A DNA stretch of 27,276 nt from JADJEI01 sp035328465. Its GTDB lineage: Bacteria; Bacteroidota; Ignavibacteria; Ignavibacteriales; Ignavibacteriaceae. Where the stretch lies: contig DAOLIQ010000044.1 in NCBI GenBank assembly GCA_035328465.1, positions 1 to 27,276 of the forward strand, given 5' to 3'. Shown in pieces: positions 15,105-23,272 of this stretch; position 1 is the first letter of the stretch; each line of letters opens with the position of its first letter. The position numbers and the translations under genes are program-made. The notes below the pieces were generated by a model, which saw nothing but the letters and a program-made list of their open reading frames with translations, did not search any database and was not told where the DNA came from.

Positions 15105-17096
15105 CTACTTAATGAGCACCATCTTATTAACTTTTACAAAACTGTTTGAAGTTAATTTATAGAAGTAAATTCCTGATGCGTATTTAGAAGCATCCCAAGA
15201 ATACGAATATTTTCCAGGAGACATTTGACCACTTGCTAAAGTTTCTATTTCATTTCCAATTGCATCGTAAATCACAAGACTTACTTCTGCGTTTTCAGGA
15301 ACTGAAAACTGAATCTTCGTTTCAGGGTTAAATGGGTTTGGATAATTTTGTTCTAGTACGTATGAACTTGGCAGATTGTTATCAACTGGTTCTACATTAA
15401 CAACTCCGCCAACAGCTTCAATCGAGGCTTTTAACAATGCAAATGCGAATGCAGGATTGTGAACACCAAGGCTACGATCTTCCAAAATTACCAGATAATT
15501 ATATGCAGCAGCTGCAACATTTAAAGTAACAGTTGAATCAATAACAACTTCACCCTCTTCATCAATAGGAAGGAAAGTTGCTAAATAATCGAGAAGACCT
15601 TGTATTTCTACTTGCAATCCTTCAGCAACACCGTTACCGTCAAGATCTGCATTTCCATTTACATAATATTTCTTCTCAGAAAATGAAGTGCCTATATCAC
15701 CATGACATGATGCGCAAGCTTCTACATTGTCATTACCATCAGGATCGGTCATACTAAATGTATGTCCGCCGAACATTGGAATTCCTTCTGCAGTTTCTGA
15801 TGAGTACATGTGGCAGGATACACAACTATTCTCAGCGTCCATCAGATGGGGAGATGTAGGAAGTATCTGACCGAATGTCCAAACATTACTTGCAGAAAGT
15901 ACTTCAGCTTGTGGTCCATGATGAGGTCCATAGTGACTGGCATTAATTAAGTAATCATTAACATAAGTAACAGCGTCTCTTCTGCTTTTATGGCAATTCA
16001 TACAAAGTTTTCCATACCCGCCTTCAGTAATTTCTGTAACACCATCCGATAAAGTAACATCTAATGTTCTTAATTGATGATCAAGTGAAGCATCGTGTGG
16101 ATCGTGGCAGGTTGCGCAGCCAATTGGCATTTCATTACTGTAGCCGTCCACTAAAGCGATTTTACCACCATTAACCCAATCAACAAATCCTTCGCCGCTA
16201 TGGCAGGGGGCGCACGAATTTCTATCTTCAGGATAAAGATTCATTCCATGACCTGAATTATCCCACTGCTCGGGGAAGAAATGATGATCACCTGAATCAT
16301 GACACCAAGCACAGTTTGCAACATCAAGAGGTGCAACCATTCTTGAATCAGTTGTTAAACCGTAGTGTTCACTTCCGGGACCATGACAGCTTTCACATTG
16401 TATGTTTGCTAATTTCATTGCGTCAGGATATTGGTTCATCATTAATTCATACACACCAGGATACAAGGTATCCGGAAAAATAAAGCCAAAATCATCGAAG
16501 CCATTGTTTGAAGCGTTAGGATCATAGCCAGTAGTATGACATGAAATACAACTTGATGAATAATGATCGCTTAATGTTCCGTCAAGACCTCTTTCCAGCA
16601 TAGAAGAGTGCCCGGTCAATTTCCAATTATCAAATTTGTAATCGAATGGTTCATTATTGTGGCAGACTACACAGTTAACAGTTCCGTTTTCAACTCCGAC
16701 AAATAATCCGGCGTTGATAATGATTGTTTGCGTTAATGCTCCATCAGCAAACTGAATTTCATATTTCCCTGTAACATCGGGAGTAAATACTCTAATTTGA
16801 GTAGTATCATTTAGGTTTAATAAGTCACCAAGTTCAGCACTTGATCCAGCCGGTTTAGAAAGCAATGTCCAGGTAGGTGTATTAAATACCGTATCAACTG
16901 CTTGTCCTTTAAGATAGATTTTAGTTTGAATACCAACATTCATTAGACCATTATACGCGCTTGTGAATATATCCATTGTGTCCACGGTGGCATCACGTGG
17001 AGAAATACCATAAGTCTCCAATTTATAAGATTGGGAGAATAAAAAGCTACTGCTTACCAATATTAGTAGTAAAGCAAATAGTAATTTGTTTTTCAT
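15105..17096 (-). CDS. Secreted nine-heme c-type cytochrome with T9SS type A sorting domain
   Basis: 663 aa. A signal peptide (MKNKLLFALLLILVSSSFLFSQ) is followed by an Ig/PKD-like domain to about residue 125 (KPAGSSAEL, FTPDVTGKYEIQF). Nine CxxCH heme-attachment motifs lie between C142 and H465: CVVCH, CISCH, CESCH, CAWCH, CAPCH, CATCH, CMNCH, CVSCH, CASCH. The arrangement, with CESCHGPGSEH and CATCHDPHD, recalls the cytochrome c554-like multiheme family. A T9SS sorting domain closes the protein (NYPNPFNPETKIQF ... YDAIGNEIETL ... GIYFYKL), which predicts export across the outer membrane and attachment to, or release from, the surface. Likely role: extracellular or outer-face electron transfer; a reductase function (for example on nitrogen or sulfur compounds) cannot be excluded. 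The start follows AAAGGTT. It lies 15 bp downstream of the response regulator and is surely in its operon. Confidence 0.92.
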   Translation of the reverse strand: MKNKLLFALLLILVSSSFLFSQSYKLETYGISPRDATVDTMDIFTSAYNGLMNVGIQTKIYLKGQAVDTVFNTPTWTLLSKPAGSSAELGDLLNLNDTTQIRVFTPDVTGKYEIQFADGALTQTIIINAGLFVGVENGTVNCVVCHNNEPFDYKFDNWKLTGHSSMLERGLDGTLSDHYSSSCISCHTTGYDPNASNNGFDDFGFIFPDTLYPGVYELMMNQYPDAMKLANIQCESCHGPGSEHYGLTTDSRMVAPLDVANCAWCHDSGDHHFFPEQWDNSGHGMNLYPEDRNSCAPCHSGEGFVDWVNGGKIALVDGYSNEMPIGCATCHDPHDASLDHQLRTLDVTLSDGVTEITEGGYGKLCMNCHKSRRDAVTYVNDYLINASHYGPHHGPQAEVLSASNVWTFGQILPTSPHLMDAENSCVSCHMYSSETAEGIPMFGGHTFSMTDPDGNDNVEACASCHGDIGTSFSEKKYYVNGNADLDGNGVAEGLQVEIQGLLDYLATFLPIDEEGEVVIDSTVTLNVAAAAYNYLVILEDRSLGVHNPAFAFALLKASIEAVGGVVNVEPVDNNLPSSYVLEQNYPNPFNPETKIQFSVPENAEVSLVIYDAIGNEIETLASGQMSPGKYSYSWDASKYASGIYFYKLTSNSFVKVNKMVLIK

Positions 17097-17111
17097 TATT
17101 AACCTTTCATA

Positions 17112-17501
17112 TTAATTAAGTTGAACATTTGATTTATTAAAATTTATTACAGATTGTACAGCCTGTATTAATTCATTTGGCTGAATTGGTTTTAATGCAT
17201 AGTAGTAAACACCGATCTGACTAATTTCTTTCCCCAATTCCAGTCCGTCGTTTGAGGTGATAAAAATAATTTTGAAATTTTTATTGATGTCTTTTAAAGA
17301 TCGGATTATCCGAGCAGAATTTGGTTTTAGAAAATCATCGTCAATAATCATTAGCGAAGGATGAATTCTGTGCACACTTGAATGCACCTCCAATGGATCG
17401 TAAGTATCTGAATTTATGAATAATTCATTCTCACATCCATCGGCACTCCGCTGAATTAATTCAATTATTTGAACGTCATTTGTTATTAAAAGTATTTTCA
17501 T
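17112..17501 (-). CDS. Single-domain response regulator (receiver domain only)
   Basis: 130 codons at most, with no output domain. The receiver pattern is visible: N8-D9 in place of the usual acidic pair, LMIIDDDFL with D54 as the likely phosphoacceptor, FITSND with the switch Thr/Ser, and the conserved Lys in YALKPI. I use the ATG at 17501; a GTG one codon upstream would add one residue. It is the first gene of a two-gene operon with the multiheme cytochrome and faces the histidine kinase gene across the intergenic region. It may be a phosphate sink, or an adaptor for the neighbouring kinase, working by protein-protein contact. The partner is inferred from position only. Confidence 0.82.
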   Translation of the reverse strand: MKILLITNDVQIIELIQRSADGCENELFINSDTYDPLEVHSSVHRIHPSLMIIDDDFLKPNSARIIRSLKDINKNFKIIFITSNDGLELGKEISQIGVYYYALKPIQPNELIQAVQSVINFNKSNVQLN

Positions 17502-17900
17502 CACTATTATTATGCAATCATAATGCCAGGAAGATTTTAATATAATTTTTATCGGTAAAGCTGTTGTATGATTAAAAGATATCTCTAAGTAAAATAATCG
17601 CAGAATAAGTTTTTAATTGATTTAAATTCAGATAATTCAATTTGTGAAAGTGAGATATTTTTGTCTCTGTGCGACAAGGATGGGATAGTGTAATTATTAA
17701 AATTTAATTGATTGAGATATGACTTCGCACAAGATTTTACTTTAGCGCTCCGTGTTTTATTCTTTTAAAAAAGGATTAAGTTATTGCCGACAATTATTTA
17801 ATTTTTAATTGATAATTTTTTAGCTGAATAAAATACTTAGCTTAAGTAAACATTTTCAAATTTCATGGTGCATTAATATTTCTAAAGGGATATAAATCAT
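17502..17900. promoter_or_regulatory. 399-bp divergent promoter region between the receiver/cytochrome and kinase/activator operons
   Basis: No ORF of note. It must hold both promoters. Near the kinase gene there is an inverted repeat TACTTA-GCT-TAAGTA (17834-17848), a possible operator, and AAAGGGA acts as its ribosome-binding site. GAGA-TATTTTTG-TCTC (17652-17667) is a second small dyad. I could not find a clear sigma-54 GG-N10-GC element on either strand by eye. Confidence 0.5.
17834..17848. promoter_or_regulatory. Inverted repeat upstream of the heme-sensor kinase gene
   Basis: Perfect 6-bp half-sites (TACTTA / TAAGTA) separated by 3 bp, 52 bp before the kinase start codon. In AT-rich DNA such a dyad can occur by chance, so the operator reading is only a suggestion. 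Confidence 0.25.
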
Positions 17901-19370
17901 ATGATCCATACGGTGCGAGGCAAGTTCATACTTTTCTCAACTTTATTCATCACTCTTAGTGTTGGGATTCCATTATTTTTCCTGGTTAATCAAATTGATA
18001 AAAACTTCGAGCAGCGCTCAAAAGTTATGTTGATGACCACTTTGGATATGCTTCATTACGGTTTGTATCATGTGATGACAATCGGTGAACACAAAGATGT
18101 TCAGGGAATTGTTGATGGAATATCTTTAAATACGAGTATAAAAAATTTAAGATTGTACGATCACTCCGGTAAAATACTTTATTCTTCGAATCAAAAAGAA
18201 ATCGGAACCAACATAAACACAATTGATCCGAAACATGCTTATTTCGAAGAAAGCGAAGAATGGAAAATTAAGTTCTTAAAGAAGGAAGGTTCATTTTCTG
18301 CTTCTGAACCCTTGCTTAACAAAGAACTCTGTCAGAATTGTCACGGAGACAAAAAAGTAATAGCCTTTATTGATGTTGATGCCAATTTAACAAAAGCCGA
18401 ATTACAATTTAATACAGGCGTTACACATATAATGTTTTTAGGTATAGCTGTCACTCTCCTTTTAATCTCAGGGCTTTATATCATCTTTAATAAATTTGTG
18501 AACACCCCGATTAAAAAATTTACTGCTGCATTAGACGAAGTTGGACGAGGAAATTTATCGCTCAAACTGGATGATCAAAAGTCGGATGAATTTGGCAGAC
18601 TGCACAAAGACTTTAATTCAATGGTGACTACAATCAGAGATTCTAAAACAAAACTTGAAGAAATGCACCTTTCACAGCTTCAGCGGACCGATAAATTGGT
18701 CACACTTGGCGAACTTACTTCCGAAACAGCACACGAAATAAATAATTTTTCCGCCATCATTATGTCACGGGTTGATTATTTAACACTTGCTCTTCAACAC
18801 GATCATAATTTAAAAAAATATTCTGAAGATTTGGAAGTAATTCTTAATCAAATAAAAAATATTAATCATATCACCGGCAACATCTTAAAACACAGCAAAC
18901 AATCTTCAAATCTTATTGAAACAATTGACCTTCTAAAAGTTGTTGATGAAAGTGTTTCTTTATTAAACCCTTTGGTCCGAAAGAAAGATATAAAACTGAT
19001 TAAAAAATATGATGTCTCCAATTCTTTAATAAATGGAAATTCATTGTTATTAGAACAGGCATTTACAAACTTGATTCTTAACTCTCTTGATTTTTTAGGA
19101 AAGGATGGTGAGATAATAATTTCGATCAGCGAAATAAAAGAGGATAAACTTTTAGAGTTAACAATCAGTGATAATGGATGTGGCATCGAAGAAAAATATC
19201 TAGACCAAATATTCTCGCCGTTTTTTACCACCAAGACAAAAGAACGCGGCACAGGGCTTGGATTGTATATCGTAAAAAAGATTTGCGATAAACATAACGC
19301 TCAGATTAAATGCTCTTCAGTTTTCGGAAAAGGTACTACATTTACAATCTTATTTAAAACGAGATGGTGA
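17901..19370 (+). CDS. Membrane histidine kinase with c-type heme motif in its periplasmic sensor domain
   Basis: 489 aa. Two membrane segments (about 8-29 and 175-197) flank a periplasmic domain of about 145 residues. Near its end is LCQNCHGD, with C144, C147 and H148, a CxxCH motif for covalent heme, placed as in the Tll0287/DUF3365-type heme-binding sensors. Then come a HAMP linker (about 198-250), a dimerisation/phosphoacceptor helix with HEINN (H278), and an ATPase domain with N394 in the N box (NLILNS), DNGCGIEE, FSPFFTT and GTGLGL. Expected role: autophosphorylate in response to heme redox state or a heme ligand (such as NO, CO or O2) and pass phosphate to the response regulator whose gene starts 4 bp downstream. 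The start at 17901 has AAAGGGA ten bases upstream. Family membership and heme motif are direct readings; the stimulus is unknown. Confidence 0.9.
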   Translation: MIHTVRGKFILFSTLFITLSVGIPLFFLVNQIDKNFEQRSKVMLMTTLDMLHYGLYHVMTIGEHKDVQGIVDGISLNTSIKNLRLYDHSGKILYSSNQKEIGTNINTIDPKHAYFEESEEWKIKFLKKEGSFSASEPLLNKELCQNCHGDKKVIAFIDVDANLTKAELQFNTGVTHIMFLGIAVTLLLISGLYIIFNKFVNTPIKKFTAALDEVGRGNLSLKLDDQKSDEFGRLHKDFNSMVTTIRDSKTKLEEMHLSQLQRTDKLVTLGELTSETAHEINNFSAIIMSRVDYLTLALQHDHNLKKYSEDLEVILNQIKNINHITGNILKHSKQSSNLIETIDLLKVVDESVSLLNPLVRKKDIKLIKKYDVSNSLINGNSLLLEQAFTNLILNSLDFLGKDGEIIISISEIKEDKLLELTISDNGCGIEEKYLDQIFSPFFTTKTKERGTGLGLYIVKKICDKHNAQIKCSSVFGKGTTFTILFKTRW

Positions 19371-19374
19371 TTTT

Positions 19375-20751
19375 ATGATTGAAATTTTGATCATTGATGA
19401 TGAAGAGGAAATGCTAACGAGCTTAAAAAAAATTCTTTCCTTTAAGCCTGAATATAACCTCACCCTTCTTAATGATTCTAACGAAGCATTACAAACAGTT
19501 CAGAGCAAAAAATTTGATTTGATTATCACCGATCTTAAAATGAAGGGAGTTACAGGATTAGATATTCTTCGGGCTGCCAAAAATAAATTTCGTGATTCAA
19601 AAGTAATCATGATTTCCGGCTACGGTACTATTGAAGCAAGTGTACAGGCAATTAAGGATGGTGCAATTGATTTTTTGGAAAAGCCTTTCACTTCCACAAA
19701 ATTATTTGATTGCATACATAGTGCTTTGGACAAAGACATTTCAGCCTCAAAAGATTCTGACGACGAGCGCGGTGATCAGAAAAATATTGAGGGGATTATT
19801 TATCAAAGCAAAAAGATTGAAGATTTAATTACAGTCATTAAGAGAACTGCTTCCGAAAATGTTACAATTCTATTAACCGGCGAAAGCGGAACTGGCAAGG
19901 AATTGTTTGCCCGCGCAATTCACAATCTAAGTCTGCGAAAGAAAAATCCATTTGTACCTATTAATTGCGGTGCACTTCCACCCGAACTTTTTGAAAGTGA
20001 ATTATTCGGACACGAACGGGGGGCTTTTACCGGTGCAGTTAAAACAAAGCTTGGACTCTTGGAATTTGCAAACTCCGGCACATTCTTTTTTGATGAGATT
20101 GGCGACTTGAATCATCCGCTGCAGATCAAACTGCTGCGAATGCTTGAAGAAAGAAAAATACGAAGGGTCGGCGGGCAAAATGAAATTGATATTGACGTGC
20201 GTATAATTGCGGCAACGAACAAAAATCTCGAAAAGGAAGTTGCGGAAAAAAGATTTCGCGAGGATTTATATTACAGGCTCGATAGCATAAGGATAAATAT
20301 TCCTCCCTTAAGGGAACGTCAAGAGGATATTATTCCGCTGGCAAATCACTTTATTCATAATTATTGTATTCGTGATGACAAGCCTGTAAAATATTTTTCA
20401 CGGGATGCGGAAACAGTTCTGATAAATTATTCCTGGCCCGGCAATGTAAGAGAATTACAAAATGTAATCAGCAGAGTTTATTATCTCAGTACGAGTGACA
20501 CCATTCAGAAGGATGATCTTCCGGTCAACATGGTTGACGCACAACAAAGTATCAAAAGCGAATTCCTCACACTTCAATATAAAGATGCTAAAGATGCTAT
20601 CACCGAAAAATTTGAATTAGAATTTCTTACATATCATCTTAAAAAAAATAAGGGAAACATTTCTAAAACTGCCGATGCCTGCGGACTCGACCGTCGTTCA
20701 ATTCATCGCTTAATAAATAAGTATAATATTATTTATAAAGAAGAAGATTAG
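19375..20751 (+). CDS. NtrC-family sigma-54-dependent response regulator
   Basis: 458 aa, three domains. Receiver 1-120 with acidic pocket D8-D9, phosphoacceptor D53 (LIITDLKM) and Lys in FLEKPF. Central AAA+ domain with Walker A TGESGTGK (168-175), the sigma-54 contact loop GAFTGA (216-221), Walker B GTFFFDEIGDL, and arginine-finger region NVRELQNV. C-terminal Fis-type helix-turn-helix (NISKTADACGLDRRSIHRLI). It should activate RNA polymerase-sigma-54 at enhancer-bound promoters after phosphorylation by the adjacent heme-motif kinase; the two genes are 4 bp apart and in one operon. The targets are not evident, since no clear -24/-12 site was recognised in the window, but the neighbouring cytochrome operon is the obvious candidate. 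Confidence 0.93.
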   Translation: MIEILIIDDEEEMLTSLKKILSFKPEYNLTLLNDSNEALQTVQSKKFDLIITDLKMKGVTGLDILRAAKNKFRDSKVIMISGYGTIEASVQAIKDGAIDFLEKPFTSTKLFDCIHSALDKDISASKDSDDERGDQKNIEGIIYQSKKIEDLITVIKRTASENVTILLTGESGTGKELFARAIHNLSLRKKNPFVPINCGALPPELFESELFGHERGAFTGAVKTKLGLLEFANSGTFFFDEIGDLNHPLQIKLLRMLEERKIRRVGGQNEIDIDVRIIAATNKNLEKEVAEKRFREDLYYRLDSIRINIPPLRERQEDIIPLANHFIHNYCIRDDKPVKYFSRDAETVLINYSWPGNVRELQNVISRVYYLSTSDTIQKDDLPVNMVDAQQSIKSEFLTLQYKDAKDAITEKFELEFLTYHLKKNKGNISKTADACGLDRRSIHRLINKYNIIYKEED

Positions 20752-20782
20752 ACAGCCGGATATTTAATTCTGTCTTTCTATT
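20750..20782 (+). terminator. Weak hairpin after the sigma-54 activator gene
   Basis: AGACAG (20750-20755, overlapping the stop codon) pairs with CTGTCT (20770-20775) around a 14-nt loop, followed by TTCTATTTG. The stem is short, so termination may be incomplete and read-through into the lipoprotein gene is possible. Confidence 0.3.
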
Positions 20783-20935
20783 TGTTATTTCTTTATTAAG
20801 AGTCTGCTGCGAAGGAAACAGATATTCTTACCCTGCAGCAAACCAAATCCATCCGAAATAGTTATGTCCCATTTTTTCCCCAACAGTACACTTAATGTCT
20901 ATAAAAAATATTCATTAATAAAAAGGAGCGACAAA

Positions 20936-21634
20936 ATGTTTCAGCAGCGATTTTTTTTAATCTCAGTCCAAATACTTTTCTTATCCCTCATAATTTTTTA
21001 TGCAGGATGTGAAAGTAATACTGAACCGTCTTCAACATCGTCACAAAATTTTTCACTAAGTCTTAAGACTCCGGTAAATACTGCCAAGCTTAACGGCGAT
21101 GTCATTGTGATTGATGAAGCAAAAATTCTTGTGCGTGATTTAAAACTAATATCATCAGTCGATGATGATTCAATGAACGTTGAAATAGGACCGTTTGTAC
21201 TCAGTCTGAATCTTTCCGGTTCGTTAAACACTTACACTTTTAATAGCGTAACAACCAATTTGTATAAAAGTGTAAAGTGGGAAATTCATAAACCTGAAGA
21301 CAACGAAGTACCACCCGATCCTGAATTCAGAGAGGGCGAAAGCGGAAATCAAAGATATTCTGTAATTGTTAAAGGAACTTTTAACGGAGCCTCTTTTGTG
21401 TATAAGTCAGCTAAAACCTCTCATCAGAAAATAGATTTTCCAGCTCCAATAGAAATTAGTTCTGATCAAGCCATTAATATTACTTTAATAGTTGATCCAT
21501 ATACTTGGTTCAATGATGGTGGTATGTTGTTAGATCCAAATGATAAAAGTAATGAAAATAACATTGACAATTTGATTGCCAGTTCATTTAAAGATGTATT
21601 TAAGGATTTTAATCGTGATGGTAATCCTGACTAA
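20936..21634 (+). CDS. Lipoprotein of unknown function
   Basis: 232 aa from the ATG at 20936, which has AAAGGAG at the right distance; the longer in-frame start at 20864 would place 24 polar residues before the signal and is rejected. The N-terminus is a lipoprotein signal with lipobox FYAGC followed by a Ser/Thr-rich linker, so it should be anchored by lipid in the envelope. The body is beta-rich (DEAKILVRDLKLI, GPFVLSLNLSG, INITLIVDPYTWF) and ends in an EF-hand- or dockerin-like acidic tail DFNRDGNPD. I do not recognise a family. It follows the sensor-kinase operon by 184 bp with only a weak hairpin between, so it might be co-regulated. A strong terminator comes after it. Confidence 0.8.
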   Translation: MFQQRFFLISVQILFLSLIIFYAGCESNTEPSSTSSQNFSLSLKTPVNTAKLNGDVIVIDEAKILVRDLKLISSVDDDSMNVEIGPFVLSLNLSGSLNTYTFNSVTTNLYKSVKWEIHKPEDNEVPPDPEFREGESGNQRYSVIVKGTFNGASFVYKSAKTSHQKIDFPAPIEISSDQAINITLIVDPYTWFNDGGMLLDPNDKSNENNIDNLIASSFKDVFKDFNRDGNPD

Positions 21635-21653
21635 AACGAGAAATTTTTATTTC

Positions 21654-21677
21654 AAGCCCCGTGAATCGGGGCTTTTT
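21654..21677 (+). terminator. Rho-independent terminator after the lipoprotein gene
   Basis: AAGCCCCG (21654-21661) pairs with CGGGGCTT (21667-21674) around a 5-nt loop and runs into TTT, 19 nt after the stop codon. Confidence 0.92.
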
Positions 21678-22067
21678 CGTTTTAAACAAATCATAAATTT
21701 TGATTAGAAGTGAAAGCGATTGAAAGTTATTGAATCCATCACCTATCCGGTGAATGATAAAATGATATAAAATTAAGATACATTAATTATTTACAGTCTC
21801 CATGTCCCTTTTTATTAACTCGGGTTACTTATTATTTAAAGCAATTATTGAGTGCAAGCTTAAACATCAGTTAATACAGAAGCTGCCAGAGCCTGCTCGC
21901 TTTAAGAAGAATACATATATTATTTGGTAGTTGAATTACTAAAAGGGTGAACTGTTTGTATTCTGAAATTTGATACAGTTAATCGTTTGATGCGATAAAG
22001 TTATTTCGATTTTGAAAGTTCTTGTTCCTTAATTAATTATTCAATAACAAACATGTTCGGAGGTCCT
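21678..22067 (+). other. 390-bp gene-free region upstream of a secreted protein gene
   Basis: No protein-coding frame or RNA gene recognised. A small TCACC/GGTGA hairpin lies near 21739, and an imperfect dyad AACTGT ... ACAGTT spans about 21950-21980. The promoter of the gene at 22068 must be here, but no clear boxes stand out. Confidence 0.4.
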
Positions 22068-22811
22068 ATGAAGTCCTTTCTTTCTCAACAGTCGTTCAGA
22101 GCTTTAGCTTTAGTTTTCGCTTTAGTTCTGTCAGTCTTTTCCTTAGGGGTTCAGGCACAAAATGATAATGTCTCTGTTTCAATAAACACACTTATTGATC
22201 AGGGGGGTTCATCAATGAACTATGAACTCACAGTAGAAAACAGGGGTACGGTAAACGAAAGTTTCGATATGTGGATTGTTGTCACCGGTCCAAATGGTTA
22301 CAATGATTTAGTAATGAATCGTCACTTTAACTTCAGACCCGGCAGAATCATTATTAGAACCAGACCTTATATGATTCAAGGTGCTGATCTGGGTATTTTT
22401 ACTTTCACTATCAATGCCGGAACATTTGCAACCGGAACTCTTATTGATACTGACTTTGATACATACACCAGAACTTCCGTAAGCGCCAATGAAGTACAAA
22501 TCAATAAAGATATTGATTTAACCGGTGTTCCTGATAAAATGATGCTTGTTGCAAACTACCCCAACCCTTTCAATCCATCAACGACAATCAGTTATGGATT
22601 AAATGAAGATGCGAATGTTTCCATAATGATTTATAACGCATTAGGACAGGAAGTAACAACATTGGTAAACGCTCAACAGACAAAAGGATTCCACAGTGTA
22701 GTTTGGAACGGTAGAGATAACTCCGGTAATCAGGTTACAAGCGGAATTTATTTCTACAGAATGATCACAGGAAATTTTGTTGAAGTAAAGAAGATGTTAT
22801 TGAATAAATAA
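22068..22811 (+). CDS. Small secreted protein with T9SS type A sorting domain
   Basis: 247 aa from the ATG at 22068, which follows GGAGGTCCT directly; an ATG five codons upstream lies inside that Shine-Dalgarno region and is rejected. After a long signal peptide (LALVFALVLSVFSLGVQAQ) comes one Ig-like/beta-sandwich domain of about 115 residues (VSVSINTLIDQGGSSMNYELTV is its first strand pair). Then a linker and a T9SS sorting domain follow (NYPNPFNPSTTISY ... IYNALGQEVTTLV ... SGIYFYRM). The function of the beta domain is unknown; a structural or adhesive surface role is possible. It stands alone between two terminators, consistent with its own promoter. Confidence 0.87.
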   Translation: MKSFLSQQSFRALALVFALVLSVFSLGVQAQNDNVSVSINTLIDQGGSSMNYELTVENRGTVNESFDMWIVVTGPNGYNDLVMNRHFNFRPGRIIIRTRPYMIQGADLGIFTFTINAGTFATGTLIDTDFDTYTRTSVSANEVQINKDIDLTGVPDKMMLVANYPNPFNPSTTISYGLNEDANVSIMIYNALGQEVTTLVNAQQTKGFHSVVWNGRDNSGNQVTSGIYFYRMITGNFVEVKKMLLNK

Positions 22812-22869
22812 TATTCTTTATGAGTATTAATCCTATTAGGATTGGTACATAAATAAATGTTCCCTTCAT

Positions 22870-22897
22870 AAGGCAGTCTTAATAGGCTGCCTTTTTA
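22870..22897 (+). terminator. Rho-independent terminator after the small secreted protein gene
   Basis: AAGGCAG (22870-22876) pairs with CTGCCTT (near 22887-22893), extended by two further pairs beyond one internal mismatch, followed by a T-rich run, 58 nt after the stop codon. A 15-bp palindrome AATCCTA-T-TAGGATT (22830-22844) lies just before it. Confidence 0.85.
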
Positions 22898-23272
22898 TTT
22901 ATTGATTGTAAATTTCTACACAATTCAAATCTCAGTTAAAACACATTGCGAATCATTAACCTGATAGATAGTACTTTATTGATAATATAACTGAGGTTGA
23001 TCGATACAAACACTGACATCCGCCTTTCCCTAATCAAGAACATTGAGCCGATTATCTACTGAAAGTGAAAAGCGAGTTAAAGTGTCATTTGTTTTTAACA
23101 TTAATAATGCTAATTTTTATTTAGGTTGTTGTTACTTTAGGAGCGAATGGCTCTATATTCATAATTAAAACAAAGCAGAAAAAAGGACAATTAATTAAGC
23201 ATAAAAAATGTCTCTTTTTTCAAAGTTCAGCTACTAATTCAAAAAACAGTTTTAAAAAAAAGGGACGAATCT
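22898..23272 (+). other. 375-bp gene-free region upstream of the propeller operon
   Basis: AT-rich, with no convincing ORF. A short GGAGC-GAAT-GGCTC hairpin occurs near 23140. AAAGGGA at about 23259-23267 is the ribosome-binding site for the next gene. No promoter boxes are clear by eye. Confidence 0.4.

Noticed and set aside
17652..17667. TATTTTTG within a small GAGA/TCTC dyad as a promoter for the kinase gene
   Set aside because: It matches a Bacteroidota -7 box, but no partner -33 element lies at the right distance and it would leave a leader of over 230 nt.
17502..17900. Sigma-54 (-24/-12) promoter for the cytochrome operon
   Set aside because: Expected from the adjacent NtrC-type activator, but no GG-N10-GC element with flanking consensus could be found by eye on either strand; a matrix scan would be decisive.
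22830..22844. 15-bp palindrome as an attachment site or operator
   Set aside because: It stands alone, lies just after a stop codon and before a terminator, and no integrase or regulator gene is nearby.
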